Assembly: GCA_900168235.1 (NCBI GenBank)
Contig: FUZG01000013.1
Span: 50,106-114,105, forward strand
Reading direction: 5' to 3'
Source of the DNA: Lachnospiraceae bacterium
GTDB taxonomy: Bacteria > Bacillota > Clostridia > Lachnospirales > Lachnospiraceae
Length of the DNA: 64,000 nt
This document shows positions 9,319 through 18,438 of this stretch, in pieces (positions within the stretch are counted from its first letter, which is position 1; each line of letters opens with the position of its first letter). The position numbers and the translations under genes are program-made. The notes under the pieces are model-generated. The model saw nothing but the letters and a program-made list of their open reading frames with translations. It was not told the origin of the DNA and ran no database searches.

Positions 9319-10659
9319 ATGTTTACGAAAATTCACCGGCTTTCGCCTGAAGTTCTGATACTTCTAAGCTTTGCATTTGTGATACTTGCGGGAGCACTGC
9401 TCCTCATGCTTCCCTTTGCGACCTATGCACCGGGCTGTGCAGATTTCAGGGATACGCTTTTTACTGCTGTCAGCGCGACCTGCGTTGTCGGGCTCGTTGT
9501 AAAGGACACCGCCACGACCTGGACCTGGTTCGGACAGGCGGTGATCCTGATCCTGATACAGATAGGCGGTATGGGATTCATAACGGTCACGATCCTCTTC
9601 GCAATGATCTCAGGCAGAAAGATCGGTCTCTTCCACAGGATCCTCATGAAAAGCTCGATATCCGCGTCACAGATAGGCGGTATCATCCGCCTTACAGGAT
9701 TTATTCTGAAAGCTGTTCTTGCTATTGAAGGCATCGCCGCCATTGCCATGATGCCGTTTTTTATCAGAAATTTTGGATTAAAGGGCATCTGGTATGGAGT
9801 CTTCCACTCCGTATCAGCTTTCTGTAATGCAGGATTCGACCTTTTCGGCACAAGAGAAAACTACAGCTCTCTCACAACCTGTGCTTTTGATCCTCTTATA
9901 AATATAGTGATAATGCTGCTAATCATCATCGGCGGTATCGGTTTCCTCACATGGGATGACGTGATAAAGCACAAGTTCAGATTCCGAAAATACCACCTGC
10001 AGAGTAAGCTCGCGATCATAACATCCGCAGTTCTGATCATCGGTCCGACGATATTCTACTTCCTGTATGAATTTTCCCGTCCCACATGGTCAGGTCTCAC
10101 TACCTCACAAAAATTCCTGGCTTCACTTTTCCAAGCCGTAACTCCGAGAACAGCGGGCTTTAATACTGTTGATCTATCATCAATGTCGCCTCTTTCACGG
10201 TCACTCATGATGATACTGATGCTCATAGGCGGAAGCCCCGGATCAACAGCCGGCGGTCTCAAGACCACGACCATCGCCGTGCTTTTCCTCGGTATGATCG
10301 CATCCTTTGCTAAAAAGGAAAATATCGAGATTTTCGGACGCCGCATAACCGACAGCACAGTGCGCTACGCTTCCACCATATTCCTTATGTATGTGACGCT
10401 CTTTGCCCTTGGCGGTTTCATCATAAGCGCCGCAGACCACGTTTCTCTGGGACGGAGTTTTTTTGAAACATCATCCGCTATCGGAACAGTGGGACTTACC
10501 CTCGGCGTCACACCGAAGCTCGGCATGGTATCCCGCACAGTCCTCGTGATACTGATGTACCTTGGACGAGTAGGTCCGCTGACTCTCGTATATGCATCTC
10601 ACGCAAGCCGTGTGCAGAATATCTCGAAAATGCCTGTAGAAAACATAAATGTTGGCTAA
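9319..10659 (+). CDS. ktrB: KtrB/TrkH-family potassium uptake channel subunit
   Basis: A 446-residue K+ (Na+-coupled) translocation subunit made of four M1-P-M2 repeats. Selectivity-filter glycines are visible in the pore loops, for example TCVVGLV, FCNAGFDLFG, PRTAGFNTVD and AIGTVGLTLG. The protein is membrane-embedded and gated by KtrA, encoded 30 bp downstream. Length and lack of the extra TrkH N-terminal helices favour KtrB. No ydaO-type c-di-AMP riboswitch is recognised in the short 5' region. Confidence 0.93.
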   Translation: MFTKIHRLSPEVLILLSFAFVILAGALLLMLPFATYAPGCADFRDTLFTAVSATCVVGLVVKDTATTWTWFGQAVILILIQIGGMGFITVTILFAMISGRKIGLFHRILMKSSISASQIGGIIRLTGFILKAVLAIEGIAAIAMMPFFIRNFGLKGIWYGVFHSVSAFCNAGFDLFGTRENYSSLTTCAFDPLINIVIMLLIIIGGIGFLTWDDVIKHKFRFRKYHLQSKLAIITSAVLIIGPTIFYFLYEFSRPTWSGLTTSQKFLASLFQAVTPRTAGFNTVDLSSMSPLSRSLMMILMLIGGSPGSTAGGLKTTTIAVLFLGMIASFAKKENIEIFGRRITDSTVRYASTIFLMYVTLFALGGFIISAADHVSLGRSFFETSSAIGTVGLTLGVTPKLGMVSRTVLVILMYLGRVGPLTLVYASHASRVQNISKMPVENINVG

Positions 10660-10689
10660 TTAACCCTCTTACCAGAAAGGTGAAAATAA

Positions 10690-11346
10690 ATGAAATCAGT
10701 ACTTATCGCAGGTCTTGGTACCTTTGGAAAATATGCTGCCCGCAAAATGATGGAACTCGATAACGAAGTCATGGCAGTAGATATCGACGAAAATGACGTG
10801 AATGAGATCCTTCCCTACGTTACGGGCGCAATGATCGGCGACTCCACAAACGAAGAATTTCTCCGTTCCCTCGGAGCAAATAACTATGACGTGTGCCTCG
10901 TTGCCATCGGCGAAAACTTTGAAGCGTCTCTTGAGACAACTGCGCTCTTAAAGGATCTCGGCGCACCCACAGTCATTTCCCTCGCAAACAGTGATGCGCA
11001 GGCAAAACTTTTAAAAAAAATAGGAGCTGACGAAGTGGTATACCCGGACCGCCAGCTCGCTGAGTGGACAGCTATCACATATAGCTCCACCAATATTTTT
11101 GATTATATAAAATTAGGCAATGATTACGCTATCTACGAACTCGCCGTTCCCGAAAAGTGGGTCGGAAAGAACTTAATAGAGCTTGATGTCCGTCAGAAAT
11201 ATCACGTAAGCATCCTTGCTCTTAAGTCAGGCGACTCTCTGAACATGACCATCGACCCGTCACGGCCTTTCAAACCCGGAAACCGTGTGCTTGTTCTCGG
11301 AAAAGAAAAAGAGATCCGCACAACTTTTAAGAGTGTAATGAAATAA
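10690..11346 (+). CDS. ktrA: KtrA/TrkA regulatory subunit of potassium uptake
   Basis: A 218-residue cytosolic RCK protein. The N-terminal Rossmann domain starts with the nucleotide-binding GLGTFGKYAAR and an acidic VDIDEN after the second strand; the C-terminal 80 residues form a TrkA-C domain, which binds c-di-AMP in Firmicutes homologues. It forms the gating ring under KtrB. AGAAAGGTG lies upstream of the ATG and the gene follows ktrB in one operon. The next gene (sdaAA) converges from the other strand only 5 bp away. Confidence 0.93.
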   Translation: MKSVLIAGLGTFGKYAARKMMELDNEVMAVDIDENDVNEILPYVTGAMIGDSTNEEFLRSLGANNYDVCLVAIGENFEASLETTALLKDLGAPTVISLANSDAQAKLLKKIGADEVVYPDRQLAEWTAITYSSTNIFDYIKLGNDYAIYELAVPEKWVGKNLIELDVRQKYHVSILALKSGDSLNMTIDPSRPFKPGNRVLVLGKEKEIRTTFKSVMK

Positions 11347-11351
11347 AATAT

Positions 11352-12218
11352 TTACATCTGGATCCGGCGGGATATCTCGATTCCCTCCGGTGTCGCTGCC
11401 AGTCCTCCGCGGCCGGTCTCCCTCACATCCGCAGGCATATTCCGACCGATGGAGCGCATGGCATCTATCACCTGATCAGGCGGTATACGGCTGATCACTC
11501 CTGCAAGTGCCATATCCGCACTTGTCACTGCATTCACCGCACCAATAACATTTCTCTTAACACAGGGTACTTCCACGAGTCCCGCAACAGGATCGCAGGC
11601 AAGTCCTAAAAGGCCCTTAAGAGCCAGTACAGACGCATGTGCGATAGTCTCCGCATCTCCTCCCATGAGGTACGCAAGACCGCCCGCTGCCATAGCTGAA
11701 GCAGAACCAATCTCTGCCTGACATCCGCCCTCTGCTCCTGCAAGAGACGCTCTCTCTGCGATGACTCCGCCGATTCCCGCAACCACATAAAGCGCTTCTG
11801 CCATCTGCTCTTCAGAAAACTTCCGCACTTCCTGAACAGAAGTCAGTACCGCAGGAACAACTCCGCATGAGCCCGCTGTAGGGGCTGCAACGATACGCTT
11901 CATGCAGGCATTGGATTCTGCTACCATGAGCGCACGCTCCATTATGGTTCCTATGAAATCACCTGCAAGGAGACGGCCTTCTTTTCTGTACTCATGTACC
12001 TTTGCGCCCTCTGTTCCTACAAGTCCGCTTGCTGAGCGGAGCTTCGCATCATAGGACTGAACCGACTCCACCATAGCGCGGTACATCCCTTTCATACGCT
12101 CAAAGGATTCCTCCGCCGTGATATTGCTCTCACGGCAGTCATCCTCCTGCACGATCTTCCAGAAAGGAAGCCCGCTTTCCTCTGATCTCTTTATGATCTC
12201 TTCCAGTGACTGAAACAT
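11352..12218 (-). CDS. sdaAA: L-serine dehydratase, iron-sulfur-dependent, alpha subunit
   Basis: A 288-residue catalytic subunit that, with SdaAB, deaminates L-serine to pyruvate and ammonia using a [4Fe-4S] cluster. Cluster-ligand cysteines are seen in PTAGSCGVVPAV, GLACDPVAG and EVPCVKRN. AAGGAG lies 6 nt before the ATG. It is the last gene of the order sdaAB - UPF0126 - sdaAA. In many Clostridia the two subunits are directly adjacent; here a membrane-protein gene separates them. Confidence 0.95.
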   Translation of the reverse strand: MFQSLEEIIKRSEESGLPFWKIVQEDDCRESNITAEESFERMKGMYRAMVESVQSYDAKLRSASGLVGTEGAKVHEYRKEGRLLAGDFIGTIMERALMVAESNACMKRIVAAPTAGSCGVVPAVLTSVQEVRKFSEEQMAEALYVVAGIGGVIAERASLAGAEGGCQAEIGSASAMAAGGLAYLMGGDAETIAHASVLALKGLLGLACDPVAGLVEVPCVKRNVIGAVNAVTSADMALAGVISRIPPDQVIDAMRSIGRNMPADVRETGRGGLAATPEGIEISRRIQM

Positions 12219-12220
12219 AT

Positions 12221-12850
12221 TTACTCCTTAAATGCCGGAAGATTCCAGCGATAAATAGTTGCAAGCATACGGATAAGGACAACCACAGCAATGCCCGATA
12301 AAGACGCTGCGACTTCATATCCTGTGCTCTCTATGATGCAGTAAACAACAGCTCCCAATATAGCCGCCAGCGCATACACATGCTTTCTCATGACCATTGG
12401 CATCTGGCACGCAAGGATATCCCGGAGGATACCTCCGCCGACTCCCGTAACGGTTCCGACGAATACGCAGAGGAAAAACTTATCCTGAAAGCCCTCATAG
12501 ATCGCAGCCTGTGATCCAACCACCACAAATACGCCAAGACCTATGCTGTCAGCTACATTCAATATCCATGAATCCTCTGCCGGAAGCTGCACTTTTTTGT
12601 ACTCCAGTATAAAAACAAGGGTAGCCGTGATAAATGCAGCTATGACGTATATCGGATCACGAAACATCGCAGGAGGCGTGACACCCAGTATCAGGTCACG
12701 TACCACTCCGCCGCCGCAGGCTGTCGCACATCCAAGGACAACTGCCCCGAAATAATCCATGTGCTTTTCCTTTGCCACAAATACACCGGATATGGCAAAT
12801 GCGATGACACCGATCATCTCCATCGCAAAAATAAGTCCGGACATGTTCAT
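12221..12850 (-). CDS. UPF0126/TRIC-family membrane protein, probable glycine or small-solute transporter
   Basis: A 209-residue protein with about seven membrane segments built from two similar halves: GVFVAKEKHMDYFGAVVLGCATACGGGVVRD and a second GTVTGVGGGILRD repeat, the signature of UPF0126 (YadS/YicG, bacterial TRIC fold). Bacterial members have been described as TRIC cation channels, and mutant-fitness work has linked UPF0126 members to glycine uptake. Its ATG overlaps the sdaAB stop (ATGA) and it ends 2 bp before sdaAA, so it is co-translated with serine dehydratase. I infer a role in serine/glycine supply or in balancing products of serine deamination. Confidence 0.85.
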   Translation of the reverse strand: MNMSGLIFAMEMIGVIAFAISGVFVAKEKHMDYFGAVVLGCATACGGGVVRDLILGVTPPAMFRDPIYVIAAFITATLVFILEYKKVQLPAEDSWILNVADSIGLGVFVVVGSQAAIYEGFQDKFFLCVFVGTVTGVGGGILRDILACQMPMVMRKHVYALAAILGAVVYCIIESTGYEVAASLSGIAVVVLIRMLATIYRWNLPAFKE

Positions 12851-13524
12851 TCCTGTCCACCTGCCGTTCCGCTGTAATATGTCACTTTTTCTACACCTTC
12901 AAGGTTTCCGAGCCAGCGTATGCCCTCTTCAGGAACCTGCTGGTCACACTCCAGCACCATTACTGCGCTTCCGCCTCTGTGGGATCGGTAAAGCTGCATG
13001 GTCGCGATATTTACTGACTTGTGATGGAGCATGGATGTCACCTCGGCAACGTGTCCCGGCTGGTCCAGATTGTGCACGATGAGTGTCGGATAATCTCCGC
13101 TGAAATTTGTCGTGAGTCCGTCGAGCTGGTTTATCATGATACGGCCTCCGCCGACGGATGAAGCTGTGACCTCAAGCTTTCTCCCTGACTCTCCTGTGAG
13201 TATCAGCCTTACCGAATTTGGATGGGCGTCCTCTCCCAGATCGACAGCACCAAAAGTTATCTTTAATCCGCGCTTTTCTGCTTCTGCAAAGCTCTCAGGA
13301 ATACGCGCATCATCAACGCTCATTCCCAAAAGTCCCGCAACTATAGCGCGGTCCGTTCCGTGACCTTTTCCTGTTGCCAGAAACGACCCATGGAATAAAA
13401 TTTCTGCTTCTGTGATCTTTTCACCGAGGAGTTTCAGGCTCACAAGTCCTATACGTACTGCTCCTGCCGTGTGAGAGCTTGAAGGACCTACCATCACAGG
13501 TCCGACTATATCGAATAAGTTCAT
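12847..13524 (-). CDS. sdaAB: L-serine dehydratase, beta subunit
   Basis: A 225-residue subunit. The N-terminal half has the typical DIVGPVMVGPSSSHTAGAVR segment; the C-terminal 75 residues are an ACT domain (TLIVHNLDQPGHVAEVTSML) that may sense serine. First gene of the sda operon, overlapping the next gene by 4 nt. A TATAAT box lies at 13603-13608 on this strand with a weak TTTTAG 17 bp upstream, so a promoter could lie inside the intergenic region; in that case the hairpin at 13551-13577 would be in the leader. Confidence 0.94.
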   Translation of the reverse strand: MNLFDIVGPVMVGPSSSHTAGAVRIGLVSLKLLGEKITEAEILFHGSFLATGKGHGTDRAIVAGLLGMSVDDARIPESFAEAEKRGLKITFGAVDLGEDAHPNSVRLILTGESGRKLEVTASSVGGGRIMINQLDGLTTNFSGDYPTLIVHNLDQPGHVAEVTSMLHHKSVNIATMQLYRSHRGGSAVMVLECDQQVPEEGIRWLGNLEGVEKVTYYSGTAGGQE

Positions 13525-13550
13525 GAATATTTACCTTTTCAGCAAACAGT

Positions 13551-13577
13551 AAAGACCGTCACAACTGTGACGGCCTT
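13551..13577 (-). terminator. Hairpin: terminator of the 13645 gene or leader hairpin of sdaAB
   Basis: AAAGGCCGTCACAG / TTGTGACGGTCTTT is an almost perfect palindrome; only a short T-run follows. It lies between the end of the surface-protein gene and the sdaAB start, and downstream of a possible TATAAT at 13603-13608, so an attenuator role is also possible. Confidence 0.55.
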
Positions 13578-13644
13578 TGTTGACAGCTTGTTTCGTATGG
13601 ATATTATAACGCAGTTTCCTGCACTCTAAAAGAATAAAAATATA

Positions 13645-16600
13645 TCAGTTCTCAGTTTTTACACCATACGTCCTTCTATAAAGAAGTGCGCCTCCAAGGA
13701 TTGCAAAGAGAACAAGGACTCCTGCGAGAGCGGCATAGACCATATTTACCACATTGCCCTTCTTTTCATCCTTCTGGCTTATCACATCAATGATATTTCC
13801 GACGATATCTGATGATGCACGTCTTTCCTTTATGGCAGCTGCATCTGATGTTACAAGTACGTTCGTATACTTCTTTATCAGCATGTTTCCTGCCTGATCG
13901 GTAGCACGAAGCTCTACGACTCTCGGCTCTTCATTTTCTGTAAGGACAAATTTCTCCTTACCATCGGACTCTGTAAGTGTTTCCGTATCATAGGCTGTGA
14001 ACTCTTCACCATCTACGAAAACCGCAACTTTTTTCAGTGAGATATTATCCTTTGCATCAAAAGCTACGCTGTGGGTCGAACCTTCGTAAGTTCCGTTCTT
14101 TCTAAGTCCGCTTACCGCGATGCTGGGAACAGTACCGTCCACCGCAAACTTCACTTCGTTTCCGCGGGCTCCGTTATCCATGCGGTTCTCAGCTTCATCC
14201 TCTGTATAGATCTCAACTGCATAATTTCCGTCATCCTCGAAATTATCCTTTTTGATCGTGTACTCATAGGAATGCCATGAACCTTCATCAGAAGCCTTTA
14301 CGGTGTAATCCCGTCCGGTCTTCAGGACAGATATCGTTCCGTCCTTACTTCTGGAAACATCGCGCTTTGCGATAGGATCGACATTTACCTCTGTGATGGT
14401 AACTGTCGGTGCTTTTCTGGTGTAGTACTTATCAACCAGCGCTTCTGTATCATCAGAAAGCATGAAGGTTGATCCGAATCGGTTTACAGAGAAGCGGATT
14501 GTATGGCTTGCAGTATTTCCTGCAAGATCACGGATATCTACATCCATTTTGTAGACATCATCCATGTCCTTCGTCTCTGCAAAATTGTCATACCTGATGA
14601 GGAATCCCTCAGGTACTGTCTCACGCTGGTAAACAGGATGGATCTCACCATTTTTTGTACCCTTGATAACAATTTTCTGATCATCGAGCTTTAAGTTGTG
14701 ATCAGAGAAAACAATTACCGGCGCTACTCTGCCTCTGTTTGCTGAGTGATCTTCGACACCTGTGATCTTGAGCTCAGGTGCTGTTGTATCAATGACAAAT
14801 CTGCCGGACTCAACCTTATCAGACTCATTTCCGGCTTTATCAACCGCCTGTACAGCGAAACCGTAGTCACCATCTTTATCAAAATATATCGACGCAGACG
14901 CTGTTCCGTTTTCTTCATCTACAGACCAGCTTCCGATTTCAGGTATCTCATCTGAGTACCAGTCATCGTGGCCTTCAATAGCCTCGACTGTGACACCTTC
15001 CGGATCGAAGTTTGCATCCTCAACAGTTATGATCGCCTGACGGCGTGATGCATAATAAAATTCATTTTCCGGCTTAACACCTGTGAATCTGATTGAAACC
15101 TTAGGTGCTGTCTTATCGATAATAAGTGTGCCAAACTCTGCCTTTTCAGCTTTTCTGCCTGCCATATCTTCGGCAGCGAGCTTTACTTTATACTTTCCGT
15201 CTTTGCTGAAGGTCAGCGTATTGTAAATGCTCTTTCCATCCTCAGCGGTCTGCCATCCTGCTGCTGACGCACCGTCTGCGTCCAGCTCTGTAAGCGCGGG
15301 AGTCATATGACCATCCTCATCACTTACTATCGCTTCACCCTTGACAGTTTCATTATAGATACCGTCAGCTCCGGCGCTGTCTCCATTCTCTTTTTCAAAT
15401 GTCATGGATACTTCCGGATCGCTGTGGTCGGCAGCTACGCGCTTGGATTTTCCTGTACCTGTGTTTCCAAGAATATCCCTTACTTTATATGAAACATCGT
15501 GCGAAGATGTATTTCCATCCGCTATCACGGACTCATCCTTGAAATACATTACTCTGCTGCCTTCGTTCCATTCCTGTCCGGAAGAGAGGTCTTTTGAACT
15601 TCCTCCGTCCTTTCTTGTGATCACGGTATATGGATTTGCATATGAGAAATTATCAATGGCTCCGCCGGAAGCAACAACTTCCGCTACGACATCACCTTTA
15701 TAATAAGTGGTTCCGTCGTACTCTCTTCCGTTATTTTTCTCACCGTCCTCCACACCGTAGAAGGTATTATCAACAGTTATGCCACTGTCCGTTACTCTCA
15801 GTATGTAACTGTCTGTCTGAGGATCACCGGGCATGAGCTTTGTCGTATTTACAAGAAGTTCAAACTCACCGACTTTATCACATAATACTGACAGCTCTTC
15901 CGGTGCCATGACGTCACCGCTGTCACTATTAGGCTCGTGGACATTACATGTATAAGTCGTACTATCGCCCTTATTTTCGGATACAAGCGACATTTCACTA
16001 ACTGTTGCCGAGAAAGAAGCGAGATGCGGGCTATATGCCGTGATCTTTAGCTGAGTCCCTTTTGAAACATATATACGATCATTTATCTCATGCTCTTTTT
16101 CCAGCCCTATCTCCACATCTTTGTCATCAAAATGCCATATAGACGGATCTCCCAGATCGGTATCACCATCCCATATGATCTTATAAAATGGAAGGCCTGT
16201 TTGTTTGTCTAACATCTTGCTGTTTGCAAAGATATTTACAAATCTTATATCCAGAGCCTCAAAATCCTCGCCGCCCAATGCTTCTTTTAAGGCATAGTCG
16301 CTAATACTGATTTTATTTCCGTTATTATTGGCAGATATAGTCCCGTTTCCTTTATCACTTGTAAACTCGATAAAGTACTCAAAATCTTTCGTTAAATCCA
16401 CGGAATCAATCTTATTTATGCTCGGACTTATTTCTAACGACGCTCTGTCAACATATACGTGATGCTTATCTTTTCCAAATCTTATCTTATTTTCAGATAC
16501 ATCAGCATCTGATGTATAATCTCCTGTAACCTTCAGGTCAAATCCGAGTTCATATACATATTTCGGCTCCTTAGGTACTACATTATCACTCGGAGATCTG

Positions 16601-17046
16601 TTTTCGCTCGGTGTCTCATTTTCACTTGGATTCTTATAGTCATCGCCGCACAAGATATCGTCAGCACAGATCATGTCATTTCCGTCATCCACGATAGACA
16701 AACCTCCACCGAGAACCGGACCCTCATTACCGGGATCTGTTTCTGACGGATCTGTCTCCGAAGGGTCTGTTTCTGTGGGCGCAGACTCTGTAGGTTCTTC
16801 TATCACAGGACCGATCGAGTCCGAAGGGGCTGTGTCATCAGGTTCTGTTGCTGCAGATGGCTCCTCTGTGTCATCACCTTTCTCTAGATCCTGATCGTCC
16901 TTTTCAAACCCTTCATCCGCTTTTTTCTCTCCACTCTCTGTTGATTCCTCTGCATATGTCACATCCATACTATAAGGAATAACCGTCTGAAGGATCAGCA
17001 TTGCCGACAGGATCAGCGTCAGCATTCGTAATCTTCGTTTGATCAT
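13645..17046 (-). CDS. Large Ig-like-repeat cell-surface protein with C-terminal membrane anchor
   Basis: A 1133-residue secreted protein. Signal peptide at 1-32; an acidic Ser/Thr/Pro/Glu-rich stretch to about residue 170 with TDPSE-type repeats; a unique region to about 540; then several bacterial Ig-like modules recognised from recurring ends such as DKAGNES, DLAGNTAS and DQAGNM, each followed by a TAP-type linker (DKTAPKV, DTTAPEL). A single membrane helix near 1100-1122 followed by RRTYG anchors the C-terminus; no LPxTG motif is seen. Such proteins act in adhesion or as extracellular scaffolds. It lies downstream of the secretion locus on the same strand, but a functional link is only inferred. 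Confidence 0.8.
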   Translation of the reverse strand: MIKRRLRMLTLILSAMLILQTVIPYSMDVTYAEESTESGEKKADEGFEKDDQDLEKGDDTEEPSAATEPDDTAPSDSIGPVIEEPTESAPTETDPSETDPSETDPGNEGPVLGGGLSIVDDGNDMICADDILCGDDYKNPSENETPSENRSPSDNVVPKEPKYVYELGFDLKVTGDYTSDADVSENKIRFGKDKHHVYVDRASLEISPSINKIDSVDLTKDFEYFIEFTSDKGNGTISANNNGNKISISDYALKEALGGEDFEALDIRFVNIFANSKMLDKQTGLPFYKIIWDGDTDLGDPSIWHFDDKDVEIGLEKEHEINDRIYVSKGTQLKITAYSPHLASFSATVSEMSLVSENKGDSTTYTCNVHEPNSDSGDVMAPEELSVLCDKVGEFELLVNTTKLMPGDPQTDSYILRVTDSGITVDNTFYGVEDGEKNNGREYDGTTYYKGDVVAEVVASGGAIDNFSYANPYTVITRKDGGSSKDLSSGQEWNEGSRVMYFKDESVIADGNTSSHDVSYKVRDILGNTGTGKSKRVAADHSDPEVSMTFEKENGDSAGADGIYNETVKGEAIVSDEDGHMTPALTELDADGASAAGWQTAEDGKSIYNTLTFSKDGKYKVKLAAEDMAGRKAEKAEFGTLIIDKTAPKVSIRFTGVKPENEFYYASRRQAIITVEDANFDPEGVTVEAIEGHDDWYSDEIPEIGSWSVDEENGTASASIYFDKDGDYGFAVQAVDKAGNESDKVESGRFVIDTTAPELKITGVEDHSANRGRVAPVIVFSDHNLKLDDQKIVIKGTKNGEIHPVYQRETVPEGFLIRYDNFAETKDMDDVYKMDVDIRDLAGNTASHTIRFSVNRFGSTFMLSDDTEALVDKYYTRKAPTVTITEVNVDPIAKRDVSRSKDGTISVLKTGRDYTVKASDEGSWHSYEYTIKKDNFEDDGNYAVEIYTEDEAENRMDNGARGNEVKFAVDGTVPSIAVSGLRKNGTYEGSTHSVAFDAKDNISLKKVAVFVDGEEFTAYDTETLTESDGKEKFVLTENEEPRVVELRATDQAGNMLIKKYTNVLVTSDAAAIKERRASSDIVGNIIDVISQKDEKKGNVVNMVYAALAGVLVLFAILGGALLYRRTYGVKTEN

Positions 17047-17133
17047 CTTTATAACTCTCTCCCTAATTCTCTCTTATGGGACATTATTATCAGGCTTGAC
17101 TGAATCTCGCCCATAGCGCATCCCGTCCACTTA

Positions 17134-18147
17134 TCAATCCGTTACACGGATCTTTACCGTGAATTTTTTGTTATATCCATCCGGAACTATATAAGTAACT
17201 TTATATATTCCCTTCTTTTTCGGACGAAATGCAACTACACTTCCGAAATCGTTATATACTGCGTCAATATTTTTCATTTTATTGACTTTGATCGCATACG
17301 CACCTTTACGGATATGATCTATCAGGTCACTGGCACAATCCGGTGTTGCGTATATTGCCGCAGTTTCCGGCACAGCCCAATAATTATAGCTGTATCCTTT
17401 ATTTCCTGACACTTTTTCTCTGCCAAAATAGTAGATTATCGCATTTTCCGATGTTGTACCTACAAGCTTTTGAACATTGTCTATATCTATCAGATCACCG
17501 ACACGATAATTACCGGAGGCTGTCGCCTTTGTAACAAATTTTTTTCCGATCTGTTGACCAAAATACCTGGTAGGGCGTGTCACCTCAAGTACAGACATTG
17601 CGACCATTCCATCATAAATTGCAAATACAAAAATGGTGTGATCATATCTTCCATACTGATCGCCACATTCTATCACTCCATCATGGACCGGAACACTTTC
17701 AGGACTCTTTATCAGATTTCTTTTTTTCTTTTCATATACATACGTTAACCAAGTAATATCCTTCTTTTTGAGTCCCTTTATCTTTTTACCCTTAGGATCA
17801 GTAAGCTTATACTTAAATACGCCATTTTCAGCCATATATGCATAATCTTCCTGGGATACTGATCCATACACAGACTTCAGCATATACTTATTATTGGAAA
17901 GCGTGCTGTCCAATAGCAGCATAAATTCAATACCTTCTTCCCAGGTTTGAGTATGATCCATTCCCTTCATATTTTCCTGGATCTGGGACTTTATCTCTTG
18001 AATATTGCTTGTTTCCTGCACAACATATCCATTATCCCGCGATGTGTATGTATTATCAGATTCTACACTTCCCGCACATACCGGAGCTGCTGTGTTAAAT
18101 ATCATTGCTGCACAGAGCAAGACTGCGATTCTCTTTTTAAACCTCAA
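17134..18147 (-). CDS. Secreted protein of unknown function
   Basis: A 337-residue protein with signal peptide MRFKKRIAVLLCAAMIFNTAAPVCA. The mature part is Lys/Tyr-rich with predicted beta structure; the last 50 residues (KKKGIYKVTYIVP...) resemble a single Ig-like or invasin-type module. I do not recognise the family. The start is TTG with AAGGAGGATAAA in front. It lies 87 bp upstream of the large Ig-like protein and could share its transcript. The 290-bp gap upstream is very AT-rich and shows no gene. Confidence 0.7.
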   Translation of the reverse strand: MRFKKRIAVLLCAAMIFNTAAPVCAGSVESDNTYTSRDNGYVVQETSNIQEIKSQIQENMKGMDHTQTWEEGIEFMLLLDSTLSNNKYMLKSVYGSVSQEDYAYMAENGVFKYKLTDPKGKKIKGLKKKDITWLTYVYEKKKRNLIKSPESVPVHDGVIECGDQYGRYDHTIFVFAIYDGMVAMSVLEVTRPTRYFGQQIGKKFVTKATASGNYRVGDLIDIDNVQKLVGTTSENAIIYYFGREKVSGNKGYSYNYWAVPETAAIYATPDCASDLIDHIRKGAYAIKVNKMKNIDAVYNDFGSVVAFRPKKKGIYKVTYIVPDGYNKKFTVKIRVTD

Positions 18148-18393
18148 TTTATCCTCCTTATCCTCGCCTGTTAAAGTATACCAACAACATCTGTCAATTA
18201 AAAGAAAAATGTTTTTTTATCGAAACAATATTTCTCTTAAAAGACTTATGCACCTACTCAATACGTGTATTACGCCCATTTGATTACATAAATTTGTACA
18301 TTAAAAATCTATATTGATTGTACTCTTTTTGAAACAATTAGTTCTTTAATTTTCTTTTAAATTTTGCTTTAATGACCTCCCATAAAACAGTCC

Positions 18394-18434
18394 AAAAACC
18401 CGAACAGCATACTATATTTTGCTGTTCGGGTTTT
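18394..18434 (-). terminator. Rho-independent terminator after the 18439 lipoprotein gene
   Basis: AAAACCCGAACAGCA pairs perfectly with TGCTGTTCGGGTTTT around a 10-nt loop; T-run on the minus strand. It ends the transcript that begins at the WXG100 operon. Confidence 0.88.
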
Positions 18435-18438
18435 CTCA

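Noticed and set aside
13579..13608. TTGACA-17-ATTATA on the plus strand
   Set aside because: It would drive transcription only into the 3' end of the antisense surface-protein gene; no downstream plus-strand gene or RNA signal. Probably chance, although an antisense RNA cannot be excluded.
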